DNA of 64,000 nt from Apostichopus japonicus (GCF_037975245.1 NC_092564.1:14821984-14885983); one strand, 5' to 3'; positions 34,916-46,964 are shown, counted from the stretch's first letter. A program made the numbers and translations. The notes: a model not told the origin generated them from the sequence alone.

Positions 34916-36258
34916 GATCGGGTGGGAAGCAACAAGATGATATTATTTTATCATCCATTCAATTTCATGGAGTGGGTGCCCTAATTAGTTTGATCAATTA
35001 TTACTATCTTATATATTGTAAGTAATATATACTCGGTGGATTCAATCAAACTTGTTGAACAAACCCACCAAAGTAAAACTGATTTAATTATTAACTATAG
35101 CTAATCAAGAAAACTCTAAATTGTTCACAGTAACTAAATTAGTATACCTTCCATACTCATAACCCAAACCAGGTACCACATACCCCACACACTTTACCCC
35201 TATGATCGTGTATACCCTCCATTCATCCTTCCTTTCTAAATATATTGAGGGAAAATAAATCGCATTTCTTGCCATAGCATATTTCATCTCGTATATACTG
35301 GCGTGAAGGAAGACGAGTTATCTACTACAAATCTAGTTTTCCAATAACGTAATATACCAGTACACATAAATACATGTACTGTGAGTCAGTTTCATTATCT
35401 CTATAGTTATGCTAAAGTAAGTGTTTCTTCTTATCCGTGTTTCTTCCGTTATCTGTGTTGCAACATTAATTTATTTGCTCTATTTACGTAATTACACACG
35501 CGAATCTTTCTTATAATGTGCGACTCTCATATAACTTTTACACACACATACAGTGATGTACATACATGTACTGTTAATTTCATTGCATCAGTTTTTTTGT
35601 ATATACATGCACATATATAAATATTGTATACGCTATGCCCTATTAACGATAATGCCTTTTGCCGATTTCTTCCATTTGGGAAGATTTTAATATTGAACTT
35701 TGTCTCTTTGAGTTGAGTCATATAATATAGTCGTGCATAAGTAGACAATCAAAGATTTCATATACAGTAGAAGTACATCATATAACAGATGAGAAGTTTA
35801 CTTTTATTCTTTCCTCTATTTTTTTTCTGAATTATTAACGGGAATGCACTTTAGTCTCTCTTTGTTTTTGATGATGCACCATACGTCATAAGAGATTTCA
35901 TCATAATACAGGTATAGAATCAATATCTAACAGTATTCGCACGCAACAGTTTGGTGTAATATCAAGAAACATGAATCACTCTCTGATCTTGCAAAACGAT
36001 AACAAGAGTTCAAAATAAAAAAAAAAGATGTGAAAGGTGCGTTATTCTCATAATCATATGCCTTGTTTCCATAGTTACAGTGATTACCAATCGCATGTCC
36101 AGGAGGGGTAAGGTTGTTGTTTAATGTAGTGTCAGTTGTAGAAGCTATAGTTATTTAAGCCAACATGTGAAATTTGAAGCCCATGCAGGTTACAATTATT
36201 GCAACTGAAATCAAATTAGAAAACCGCGGCTGTGGCTGAAGATAATATCATATAAATC

Positions 36259-36268
<10 letters not shown>
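34916..36268. other. Unique AT-rich DNA, nothing recognised
   Basis: No gene or structured repeat supported. Confidence 0.45.

Positions 36269-36344
<76 letters not shown>
36269..36344. repeat. (AT)n microsatellite
   Basis: A perfect AT alternation of about 76 bp, with imperfect extension back to about 36249. Confidence 0.95.
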
Positions 36345-36347
<3 letters not shown>

Positions 36348-38799
36348 ATAAGATATCATAATGAATGCTGTGCCTGCAGTCATCTTTTAACTGAGGGCTA
36401 ACTTCCTACCAGTCAACTTATGGTCTGGACAAGAATAATTTAAGATAATTTTAATATATACGTCAATATTTATTATCTTAAAATATAAATTTAAAAAAGT
36501 GATTGTCCCCCTCCCCCTGCAGTCTTTTGTGACTCTCCAAGGTAAAACGGGTACCCACACACCTCTTAGGAATGAAACGAGTGTTCAAGTTCATATTAAG
36601 ATATTAATGTTACATTTAATAATAACTCATGCGTGTGGCTATAGAGATTATATATATATATACCCAACATATATATACAGTGCGGTGCGAGAAACGACTG
36701 CAAGTTCCTTTTATGCAAGTATAAGGAGTACGGCGATATGTAAGGCTGGTTTAGAAGATTTAAGATTGGTGACGTGTGAACGATACAAATCGCGACCTAC
36801 TTTTTCGTGACTCTCGTGTCATAACATATTTCCATATAGGACGATTCCATTTCCCGCTGAGGGATACTGTATACATTTTAAACAACTGAAGAAGTGTCAG
36901 GAAACCTTCCGTGTAGAAAATGTCACTTGAGCTGTGCCTTACATGATGTATCAAAATTCACACAATGTTTGATAGCTTGTAATGTAACTATAAAATATAA
37001 ATGAAACATTCCTTGTACATGAAACACTTTATAAGCACACAAAATATGAATAATTCAATAATACAATGCCTTCGTGAGTAGAACAATGGCAGATCGAGCC
37101 ATCATCAAGTCAAGTGCGTGAGAAGAGTGGTGGAGGATTTTATTTGGGATGGGGGGGGGGGGTGGTGGGGTATGGGTTGATTTTATCAGTAGGCCTATTG
37201 GTTAAATTTCGAATAGTTTTAGTTTCATGGAATCATATTTCGTTTAGTCTTTAATATCATAGTCACCATTGTACCACTCTATGGTAAAGCTTAGTACCGC
37301 CTGCGGAAAGTTGTTAATTCAATTTTGTTTTCATTCATAATTGGCTAATTAGTGCCGCTGATTGCTGACCAGAGTAACATGGTGATAATTGTCAAAAAGT
37401 TTGAACTATTATTGTTATCAATTAAAAAACCCCAAGTATACTTGATATGATAACAGTCAATGCGTTTATTGCAAGAGTACGAAAGAAGGTTTAGACACTG
37501 TTTACATATAATAACTTCGCCATTGTTATGTTGAACTAAATAGCAATACTTTGTTGTAACAACGTGATAACTACGAAGAAAACAGTGGTCCTTTTTTATT
37601 CCATTTTTTTCTAAACTAGAAAATTCATTTGAACGTATAGCGTACAATGTGTTTAGTATTAACCCAGTACACTAGTTTCCTTTGCAGTGAAGTCTTGCTT
37701 CTGTTAGAACGTTAACCGTCATAATAGTTGTCTGAAATCGTTTTTCTCCCCTCCATCTCTCTCTTGCTGCCTTTCTTGGTGGTGGTTGATCGTCAATAAT
37801 ACTGACTGAAGGCTCACATATTGCTATACAAACAGCAAAATCCCGTTAAATGATCGTCACTCTACCTGAAAATTGGCTTATTGGAACTGTTAATTAAATC
37901 AATAGTCTGAAAATGAGAAATTTTCACCTAAACTTTTTCCTTGCGCACCTTGAGATTTGTTCCGGTGAGATAATTTACACGGTGTAGTTGCTATGAGTCA
38001 TGGACTACCACTGCTATGACACATGGAGGGAGATTCTTTGTTTGATGGCAGACGACACACAACACACACAAAAACAAAAAACTGATTCCCGCCATTTAGG
38101 TGAGTCTATACGGCTTCGTATAACCACTTGAGTTTGATAATTGTAGGGATATCATGTCCATCTTCCTTAGATGAGCGCTTTGACAGCTGACAGAAGACTA
38201 AACATTTGCTGAAAGCTTTCTGCTAAGGTTTAAGTTGAGAAACACATTAATGTGAGCCTCAGGTATAACACGTCAATAGTGTACTAGGTGAAAATATCTT
38301 CTGTTTATTACTTTTATTTCTTAAAAATGAATGGAATCATCTAAAGACAAAGCTGATTTATGAGGCACATTTTTGTTTTTTGCTCTCGGTGTTGTTTGTA
38401 ATATTAAACAAATAAAAGCATCATGGTTATTGTAAAACTTTACACCCCGTGGCAATCAATAAGTTAGAATATCGTTTACTCTTTCAACAAACCATCATCT
38501 TTGGAAAAGTCACGAATGAGTCACTGGCAGAAGAGAGTGCGAAGAATAATTTCTTTAAACACCATGAGCAAGAGCATTGCGTTCGATCAGTGTAAACATG
38601 AACCTATCTGGTGACGTGTATACTAGTTTACTACACAACTTTAAATAAGATCATCATTGTTCACGGTTGTTCTGTGCGGTGGCGTTTTGGTCTGTTAATG
38701 TTTTCCGCTTTTCGAGAATGTTATACAATAGGTTTACTTTCTTTGTATGATATTTAAATTTTGTGTTCCATTTGCCGACATGTATTTTATTCTTCTTAT
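36345..38799. other. Unique DNA with a G run
   Basis: A 12-base G run lies at 37151-37162 in a G-rich context. The 100-codon minus-strand frame over 37345-37647 has a mixed composition (it includes VIICKQCLNLLSYSC) but no splice sites or recognised domain. No gene is called. Confidence 0.35.
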
Positions 38800-39624
38800 G
38801 TGTGTGTTTTCTGTAAGATTGTTTGTATGTGTGCTCTTCCTTGTATATGGTATTATATTATTATTACGTGTGTGTGTTTTCTTTATCATTGTTTGTATGT
38901 GTGCTCTTCCTTGTATATTGTATTACGTTATTCTTACGTGTGTGTGTTTACTTTCTCATTGTTTGTATGTGTGCTCTTCCTTGTATTGGTATTATGTTAT
39001 TATTACGTGTGTGTGTTTACTTTCTCATTGTTTGTATGTGTGCTCTTCCTTGTATATTGTATTACGTTATTCTTACGTGTGTGTGTTCTTTCTTTATCAT
39101 TGTTTGTATGTGTGCTCTTCCTTGTATTGGTATTATGTTATTATTACTTGTGTGTGTTTACTTTCTCATTGTTTGTATGTGTGCTCTTCCTTGTATATTG
39201 TATTACGTTATTCTTACGTGTGTGTGTTCTTTCTTTATCATTGTTTGTATGTGTGCTCTTCCTTGTATTGGTATTATGTTATTATTACGTGTGTGTGTTT
39301 ACTTTCTCATTGTTTGTATGTGTGCTCTTCCTTGTATTGGTATTATGTTATTATTACGTGTGTGTGTTTACTTTCTCATTGTTTGTATGTGTGCTCTTCC
39401 TTGTATTGGTATTATGTTATTATTACGTGTGTGTGTTTACTTTCTCATTGTTTGTATGTGTGCTCTTCCTTGTATATTGTATTACGTTATTCTTACGTGT
39501 GTGTGTTCTTTCTTTATCATTGTTTGCATGTGTGCTCTTCCTTGTATATCGTATTATGTTATTCTTACGTGTGTATGTGTGTTTCCTTTCTCATTGTTTG
39601 TATGTCTGCTCTTCCTTGTATATG
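38800..39624. repeat. 69-72-bp minisatellite, left part (about 12 units)
   Basis: The block 'tgctcttccttgtat' recurs at spacings of 70, 70, 69, 72, 69, 72, 69, 69, 69, 72 and 74 bp from 38831. Two subtypes alternate irregularly: one with 'ttgtatattgtattacg...ttctttctttatcatt', the other with 'ttgtattggtattatg...tttactttctcatt'. Spacings are mostly multiples of three and the unit lacks stops on the plus strand, so all three plus frames are open for 269-361 codons. The predicted products are low-complexity C/L/V/Y/S repeats shared across frames, so a protein is very unlikely. Confidence 0.95.
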
Positions 39625-39853
39625 TATTTTAGATCCTCCTGCAAGCAGGAACTCGCGAAGAAGCCATCATTGGCTTTCAAAGCCGCAAGCTGACAGAAGT
39701 CAGTCTCTTAGATTCATATCTAACGTACATAATTATGAATTGTCAATTGTCAACAACTCTGTAACTAGACGACATATTAATCTTGGAGTTACTCGAACTC
39801 GGGACCTTATGATTGAAAGGCACCGGCGTTAACCACTGAGCTAACACTCCTAA
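39625..39853 (-). mobile_element. tRNA-derived SINE inserted in the minisatellite
   Basis: Reverse-orientation copy of the SINE at 13976-14212: tail 'tattttagatcctcctgcaagcagg' on the left, and tRNA-like head with B-box complement 'ttactcgaactcggg' and A-box complement 'accactgagctaacac' on the right. It is flanked by GTATATG at 39618-39624 and 39854-39860, a direct target-site duplication of at least 7 bp. Minisatellite sequence resumes immediately after it. The right end of the longest open frame over the array is only this SINE read in antisense. Confidence 0.92.
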
Positions 39854-39955
39854 GTATATGGTATTATGTTATTCTTACGTGTGTGTGTGTTTTCTTTCTC
39901 ATTGTTTGTATGTACGTGTGCTCTTCCTTGTATATGGTATTATGTTCTTCTTTAA
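39854..39955. repeat. 69-72-bp minisatellite, right part
   Basis: 'tatatggtattatgttattcttacgtgtgtg...attgtttgtatgtacgtgtgctcttccttgtat' continues the array interrupted by the SINE; one full unit plus a partial one remain. Confidence 0.9.
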
Positions 39956-40525
39956 GTGTTCCACTTCTTCGTGTTCTGTGTTTTGTATTGTTTTCTTACT
40001 ATTCCGTGTTGTTTGCGTTTTCTTTCATGCGTTCTTTCTGTTGTGTACTCTTGCTACTCTAGCTGTTCATTTTTCACTGATGCATGTGTTTATTTTATAA
40101 TATTTTATACAGTGTCTGTCCTCGTGTCCTTTTTCTTAGTTGTGCTTTGTTTTACTTGAGTATTTCGGCTTTCGTTTTGTACCTTTAACATCAACATGAA
40201 CTGCGTGGTCGGGTTCACGCAGTGGGCTGATTCACTTTCTTGATTGAAATAACAGAGTCATTTTGGCGTCAGCTTTCGACGGAGAGCTACACACAAGGTG
40301 TGAATGTTTGACATTTTCTAGCTGCAAAGAAAAAGCACAAGAAAAGAGGGTTGCATAAGTCAACATTTACGGGTTAATAATTTTTCAACATTTTAAGACT
40401 TTCCCCTCCAGATTTAGGATAAGTAGGCTACATGCTTCACGAAGCAGAGGAAAGTACGGTCGAGTGTTAGTCACTCACTACTATCGAGGAGGGGATAACG
40501 TCAGGAAAACGGTTGCAGTTTTAAC
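39956..40525. other. T-rich non-coding DNA
   Basis: T/G-rich stretch without supported genes; the 67- and 80-codon frames here are cysteine- and phenylalanine-rich composition effects. Confidence 0.4.
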
Positions 40526-40566
40526 GGGTGGGGAGGATGGGAGGGGGGGGGTTGGGGAGGGGGAGG
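40526..40566 (+). other. Predicted G-quadruplex-forming tract
   Basis: Within 41 bp there are G runs of 3, 4, 3, 9, 4 and 5 separated by 1-5 bases, which meets the usual four-run quadruplex pattern on the plus strand. Whether it folds or acts in regulation is unknown. Confidence 0.6.
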
Positions 40567-42242
40567 TAGAATTCAGTACACGTGGAACTAGACGGAACAC
40601 TGCATTCACTTAGGGAATATGATACATTGGGATGATAGGACATTTTTTTTACTGCATATATTGCATCTATCCCAAGTTTGTCATGGAATTTAAGGCAGAA
40701 TTAATGGCAAACGAAATGTTACAATACAATACTGTCACTTTCAGCTACCCCTCCCCCTCCCCTACTCCCACCGTGTCCTACCCACCGGCCCTTCGTCTCG
40801 TGGCCGTACGATAAAGGCTAAAACAAATGTTGGATTATTTAAGGGAAGAAGTTGAAGACACTGTCGTCGGTTTCCATAAAACAAAGAAGTTAATAGCATT
40901 AAAACCATTATTTTAATATTAATCAAAGTTCTCCGACGCCAAATAAGTAGCCTATATACAATATTTGTACATTCACTTCGCGTATACCAAATCGGAACCC
41001 CTAAAGACCTATACATCTCTTTCATCCTGATGACAGCGACAAATTCATATAAACTTATATAACATACAGGCAAACATGTTTCATCAAGTAACGTTATGTA
41101 CATTGAGCGGTTGCCTTTGTTACTGGCGAGAGTCAGTCGGGTGTAAGAATATAAACTATATACTTCGAATTCATACAGACGAATGAGCCTCGTTATGAGT
41201 TTCAGGATCTATATAACCCATCCGTCGTAATTTTGTTAGTATAATAAGTCTTTCATTCAACTCGGTCTCGCGGTGACTGATCAACCAACCTTTTTTCAAA
41301 ATAATTATATTTCCTTGGTAGACTAGTATCGATTTTCTATTGGTTCCGGACTACTGCTTTAAAATCAGGTTATGTACGAATTATGAAGTGGTAAATATAT
41401 AAACAGAGAAAGAGAGGGAACAAGTTGAAGAAGAACAAGAACTACAAGAAGAAGAGGGGGGGGGGGGGGGTGAGATAGTGAAGGAATTTAATCAAATTGG
41501 TCGATATGGCAGCTGGTAGCTGTTAAAGATTCAGGAATGGTCTGATGGTTTTCCTATTGTACAATATCTAAAATAAGTTAATATTCAGATATGTAAATAT
41601 AAAGAACTTAATTTCTTATTATCTGAATATCTTAGTTTTCAGATGTTCACATCAAGATTCCTTGTACCAGTTAAGATCCAATTTCCTAATATCAAAATAT
41701 ATATACAAAGGATAATACAATTCCCCACACTCAATATCTAGTTTCAGAAAAAGGAAAAATTTGAAATATTTATGTCAATATATCTTATACCATCTCAGTG
41801 ATGTCACCTTAAAAGCTCCGTACGTTTGAAAGATGTCTAATGGAACATTGCGTCTTTTCTGTGTTCTACTACGGTATCTATATATAGTGTTAATATATAT
41901 AGTAAACATGGAGACGCTCTCATTCACATCATACATGTTGATAATCATATCATTCACCCTAATGTAAAACATCCTATTATTTTACCATAATTATAAAGAA
42001 TTACCATAACTGGCGCTGTGTATACATCCTAAAGGTATCCGCAGATCTAATTGAAAGTTTATACAAACCAGTGCTAAACAGATCAATCAATCTCGTTATC
42101 AGGTTTGTAACTGTCTATCCCTTCCAGTTAATAAATTTTTTTTATTCGTTTATTATTAAATATGATTCAATATTCACATAGTTAAGCATCATTTAAGATC
42201 GTTCCATATTTTATAACAGGACTTACTTTCGTTTCATCTTAC
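40567..42242. other. Unique DNA; one 113-codon minus frame; G run
   Basis: A minus-strand ATG frame of 113 codons (40762-41103) mixes hydrophobic and basic residues but has no recognised domain or flanking splice support. A purine tract ends in a 15-base G run at 41456-41470. Confidence 0.35.
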
Positions 42243-42298
42243 CGCCATTTTAGGCGATTGTCTTTCATAAGCCTGACTATAGAAGGTGCCGACAAATG
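42243..42298 (-). CDS. Candidate 56-bp exon of a minus-strand gene
   Basis: On the minus strand 'gtcaaatgctattacag' (acceptor) precedes a 56-bp block that ends 'aaaatggcg' followed by donor 'gtaagatg'; a second donor 'gtaagtcc' lies 16 bp further. Two frames are open, one reading FVGTFYSQAYERQSPKMA. A phase-0 join from the 43643 exon is also open. Short open blocks are easy to find by chance; what raises it slightly is the pair of good splice sites and two other minus-strand candidates within 5 kb. Confidence 0.2.
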
Positions 42299-42499
42299 CT
42301 GTAATAGCATTTGACATATAACGGGGTATATTTGAATGAATATGTATAGGCTGGTCAGTGGCTCGTAAACGAAAAAGGACTATAATTACATCACAACTTT
42401 GGAAGGTGTTAAATGGTGAAGCGGAATATATTTGGCAGTTCATTCATTGAAAACGTAATGTAGATACAGAATATATCAGTGGGATGTAAAGCGTACCTT

Positions 42500-42960
42500 C
42501 GGAGGGGTAAAGAAGACGAGGAATTTCCGATCGGCTTCAATACCCTTTTTTTCTTCTTATACCTTCTTTCGTTGTAACAAAAGTGTGCTTTAGGACAAAT
42601 ACTAAACGTGAAGTTATTCAAAGTGTACTGTATGAAAGGACAATTGACAAAATAGAAGATCTTTACTCTTCACATGTTAACTGCGCCACGATGCGCCACA
42701 CCACGCCGACAATACGATACGCCACACCACGCCGACAACGCCATAACACGCTACGCCGAGCCATTTTCTGTCCTGGCATATCAGGTTAGTCTCTTGAATG
42801 CAACGCACACAATGTATATGACGGCACTGTAGTGCACCGCGCGCACCGAAACGTGCAGTGCCAGAAAAGAAAAAGAGAAACCATCGTTCGTGTTGCACAA
42901 CAGAATTATATGGGTTACGAAGATCATTTCTTCTCGGTGACATTTCTTTAAACCCGACAT
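42500..42960. promoter_or_regulatory. CpG-dense patch, possible promoter or GC-rich repeat
   Basis: CpG is far denser between about 42683 and 42860 than elsewhere in this AT-rich window, apart from the TTCG microsatellite. It contains a 27-bp-period imperfect tandem ('gccacaccacgccgacaa' twice, 42684-42760) and an imperfect hairpin at 42823-42862 (ggcactg...cagtgcc). It could mark an unmethylated promoter or simply a GC-rich minisatellite. Confidence 0.3.
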
Positions 42961-43642
42961 ATAGAACGAGATATACAGGATATATACAGGTTGTTAATTC
43001 TCGTCCTATGACCTAAATAATAAAATATCCACACATCAGAGAGACTCTACATCTTCCAAAATCAAACAATTGCCTCATTTTTACAATGCATGAATTGGTT
43101 AATCTGTGTTTGGTAGACAGACAAATTACCTCGACGTGAAATTCTCCGCTTAGTGAACTTTCCGGCTACAAATGAACTCTGCTATAGTCAAGTTGTAAAT
43201 GCCACCATATATCTGTGGTTGCCTGTTTATAACTTAATGTTTCCATTACATATCTCAAATCAGTGTATATATGAACTACAAGTATATTAAATGCAGGGGT
43301 CCTTCTAATTGCGACCTTTAATTTGACTCGAAGGCGCCATAGTAATTATGTACATATATCTTACAATCATTTTTTATACACCACTCTACATTACGTCATC
43401 AATTCACCCCGGATGTAGGACTCGTGCGTTTTTAAATATCTCTGTAATAAACGCTGATTTATTGGGTCAAGTCGCATCAGATGATGGTACCGGACGCGTT
43501 TACTTTAAAGCTATATAGTTTGCGTCGTTTAATGGGATTTTATTCTGACCGAGTCACACAATACATTATATATAATATAACTTATGTGGTTACAACCACG
43601 CATTTATGCATATGACTCTCCTCTTAAATTAAATATACTTAC

Positions 43643-43792
43643 TTTCCGTTTAAACGTTTGGATCCAACAGACTATATTTGTAAGCTCCGAAAATGTCAGG
43701 TTTTCCAGCCATAATTTTATCATCTCTAAAGCGATTTTATGAACATCAAGTAACGTATACAATTTGTCAAGTATCTTTTCTTTTCCCTTCAA
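43643..43792 (-). CDS. Candidate exon of a minus-strand gene, unknown helical protein segment
   Basis: The minus-strand frame is open from at least 43850 down to a strong donor: 'aaacggaaa' followed by 'gtaagtatat' at 43642. The last 49 codons have a protein-like, probably helical pattern with regularly spaced hydrophobics (LYTLLDVHKIALEMIKLWL, then SELTNIVCWIQTFKRK) and end in phase 0. The acceptor is unclear: 'gttgaag' at about 43788 is weakly supported, so the left end is a guess and the first coding exon is possible too. No family assigned. It may belong with 47164-47282 and 42243-42298 to one gene. Confidence 0.35.
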
Positions 43793-44672
43793 CGATCGAC
43801 GATGGTACGAATATGGTTGAATTTGGAAAATTAAACGCGAAATACAGCTTTTAATATTTCAACATTAAATATTTCATGACGCTTCTAGTTATTGACTTGA
43901 TTTTAAACACTGAACAACCACTGTATTCTGAAAATAGCCAGGCAGCACTTGAATAGATTTGATATAGATTACACATGGTATATTGAATGAACATGTTATT
44001 ATAAGGTGTATGATCACACCAACGGAGAGAGCTAGAGGGGGGGGGGGGTGGAAGGGGGATTGTCGATTGAGACTGTCGGGGAAGGTACCTATAACGTGGT
44101 CAATATTTTATAAAATATATTAGCTAGATTAGAAAATCATTGCTATTATTGCTATTATGTAATATCGAATCTGTATTATTTTGTCAACAAAGGTCCAACT
44201 GGTTAACAGCAGACAGCTGTTGAATAGTTTTTGTTGAATAACTACCGTAATATATGTATTTTGTTATTCATTTCATCACGCCAAACAGTAGTAGTGAGTA
44301 CATATGGTATGAACCCGCACTCGGCCTCTATTGAGAATATACCCCTGGAGTCCAGGATTTGTAAAAGGTCGTTTAATTTATTCAGATAATCTTCATAGTT
44401 TCAAATTCATAGTCCATCAGGGTTGTAAAGTTACCCACATTTCAACATTAAACGCTCATAACATTGTTGTGATAAGCACAGTCAGTAAAAGGTTGTATGA
44501 TACCGTGGCGCTAGAGTGGGCGGTATACCACGAATTGTGTCAATGCTTATGGGTCATACTCTACTGACAAAGGAACTGACGCATACATTGGGCTTGCTTA
44601 TGCATATTATGCATGGATTACTTACTGAGACCGATTTATGATAGTGCATGGGTTTTAAGTATAGAAGGAAAC
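43793..44672. other. Non-coding DNA with a G run
   Basis: G run of 12 at 44037-44048 followed by more short G runs. Nothing else recognised. Confidence 0.4.
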
Positions 44673-44727
44673 ATCCGCGCCGGATAGGTTAGTGTTCCGG
44701 ACGCGGCGGTGAGGTGTGCGGGGTTAT
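44673..44727 (+). mobile_element. tRNA-like SINE head fragment
   Basis: A GC-rich segment in AT-rich surroundings reads gcgccggataggttagtgtt, then ccggacgcggcggtgaggtg, then tgcggggtt. That is the layout of a tRNA-derived SINE head: an A-box-like 'ataggttagtgtt' and a '(g)cggggtt' where a B-box (GGTTCGANTCC) would begin. The B box itself is replaced by the following TTCG repeat. The assignment rests on pattern only; no second copy is in the window. Confidence 0.4.
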
Positions 44728-44730
44728 ATA

Positions 44731-45009
44731 TTCGTTCGTTCGTTCGTTCGTTCGTTCGTTCGTTCGTTCGTTCGTTCGTTCGTTCGTTCGTTCGTTCGTT
44801 CGTTCGTTCGTTCGTTCGTTCGTTCGTTCGTTCGTTCGTTCGTTCGTTCGTTCGTTCGTTCGTTCGTTCGTTCGTTCGTTCGTTCGTTCGTTCGTTCGTT
44901 CGTTCGTTCGTTCGTTCGTTCGTTCGTTCGTTCGTTCGTTCGTTCGTTCGTTCGTTCGTTCGTTCGTTCGTTCGTTCGTTCGCTCGCTCGCTCATTCATT
45001 CATTCATTT
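44731..45009. repeat. (TTCG)63 tetranucleotide microsatellite with degenerate edge
   Basis: Perfect TTCG repeats run from 44731 to 44982 (252 bp, 63 units), then CTCG x3, CTCA and TTCA x3-4 to about 45009. The repeats are open in several frames on both strands with RSFV or NERT periodicity; these are translation artefacts. CpG every four bases makes this the densest CpG stretch in the window. Confidence 0.97.
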
Positions 45010-46895
45010 ATTTCTTTTGAGTTTTCGCATATCATCGTATCAGCCAAAGGTACAATTAATCGATATTTAGCCATATCACGTGACACTCCACAACAGTATC
45101 TTTCATTTGGCATAAAATAAAGTTTGGTAGATTTACAATCTTCTATGAATTATTGTACGCCCAACGATATGTATGTTGAGATTATGGAGATTACACACTA
45201 TAACGTCGCACAAATTACTCTCACATTGTTGTGATCGATCAGGGGAGGTGTAACCAGTTGGGATGGGGGGGGGGGGGTGCAGTGGACAGGGGTACGACAG
45301 GTCTTTGTAAAAGCTAACAAAATGCCTCTTTTCGAAGAAAAGAAGTGCCAGTTTGTGGTAACAAGATTCCATATTTCTCTTTGAAACCTCTTCTATCGCC
45401 CCTGACTCTTACAACAAAACCTACAGGATATGCGGCCTTATGTTGAAGACTATGTCGTGGTAGGAAATGGAATTCCTTAAACGCAGTCAGCTACTGTTAA
45501 GTGTAGAGACCTACATCTGTGTGGTCATACAGATAATCTCTGGTCACGTGGTGGTCGAACGTTATCTCCAACTCACTGATGCATTTCGATGACAGATTTC
45601 ATAGAATATATACATACATATATAACGGAGATTCATAATTAAGACATTAAGCTTAAGATATATATTTATCAATCAACGATTCTCTCTCGATGCTTTAATT
45701 TAAGGCGTCAAAACTATGATATGTTGATCATTAGTAACTTGTCACAAAACTTTAAATTAAAAAATTATCTTAGCTAGCTGATAGATATCAATCAAGGCTT
45801 CTTCATCATTTGTAATCCGATACCCTGCCTGCAAGCATGGATCAAAGATTCATTCAGCCCCGGTATTCGCATGCTTAGAAATCATATGCTCAACGGTGGC
45901 AGCATTAAACACAGTAATTAGTGATAGTTGTTACCCTATTACTTGTACAAAAGAAGATTTTCAGGAACTTTGTTTCTATAACTTGAGCTGTATTTGGTCC
46001 ATGATGTATATGAACCATTGGCTGACGACTCAACAAGTCTAAAATGTGATATAACCGAGCCACATATTGCTTCATCTTTTTCATCTATTTTTCTTTATAT
46101 ATTATCATTTCCTGTAAAAAAAAATTAGTCTTGCAAATGCTGAATCTCAAAACATTGAAACTCGATACAGGACCTAAAGATAGCTTTGGTTTTCATTTCA
46201 ACACTGTTAACATTCTACCTTGAAAATACGCCAAGAAAAATATAGAAGAAAGTCAAAATTTCAGATCATAGTGGCATGCATGCACGATGACATCAGAGAT
46301 ATACTAAATATCAGCTCTCAGTTACTACTTTGATACTAGGATATATCCCAAACAGAGACAGATTTTTCTTATCCGTTTGATGAGAGTTATTCTTCACAGG
46401 TTTGTGCATGCCTCTTTAATTATCGACTATGAGCGAGATCACAGGATTTGAAACCTGAAATAGTATATTAGGTCTAACTTATCTGTAAATTTTGAGTTGA
46501 TCGAATAAATAGGTCACTGTATCAAAAACGTCACCATAGTTTTTATAACGTCATACTGCTTCCAAATACCAACATATTATAGATTTTTCGCATATACATT
46601 GCCTTGAAGGAAACCACCTTAAATCGATATTTTTTAAACGTTGTTAACGATACATTCTAGAATATAGCTGAATTTTAATGGATTCTGCCGGAGATAAAAA
46701 TTGGCCGTCTCCATAGTGTTACAGACCGATTTTAGGTCAAATCACTATCGGTTTAATATAGTATCACATACATTAAAGTGTATGTATACTCAACATAGAC
46801 TGCAAACTGGTAACATTATATAATTTCTGAAATAAATCTGATTACGCCGTAGTTAGTAAACGATGTCCTACACTATCCAGAAAACAGCTTTTATA
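45010..46895. other. Unique AT-rich DNA
   Basis: A 13-base G run at 45265-45277; otherwise no gene or repeat supported. Confidence 0.45.
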
Positions 46896-46960
46896 GGGGG
46901 GAGGGGGTTAGTTTAGGGGGTAGGTTAGTTTAGGGGGAGGGTAAAGGAAGCGGGTGGGAT
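46896..46960 (+). repeat. G-rich 'ggttagtttaggggg' short repeats
   Basis: 'gttagtttaggggg' occurs twice, flanked by further G runs; four or more G runs make a quadruplex possible. It only superficially resembles TTAGGG telomere repeats; the unit length and spacing differ. Confidence 0.6.
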
Positions 46961-46964
46961 GACC

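Noticed and set aside
38747-39832. Long plus-strand open frame of 361 codons, the longest in the window
   Set aside because: It is the 69-72-bp minisatellite read in one of three open frames, ending in antisense SINE sequence; low-complexity product, no independent support.
40762-41103. 113-codon minus-strand ORF with hydrophobic segments
   Set aside because: No receptor or transporter motif and no splice support; length is within chance expectation.
44636-45120. Frames with RSFV or NERT repeats on both strands
   Set aside because: Translations of the (TTCG)63 microsatellite and its flanks.
46896-46960. Telomere-like TTAGGG repeats
   Set aside because: The repeated unit is 'gttagtttaggggg' with only two copies; it does not form a TTAGGG series.
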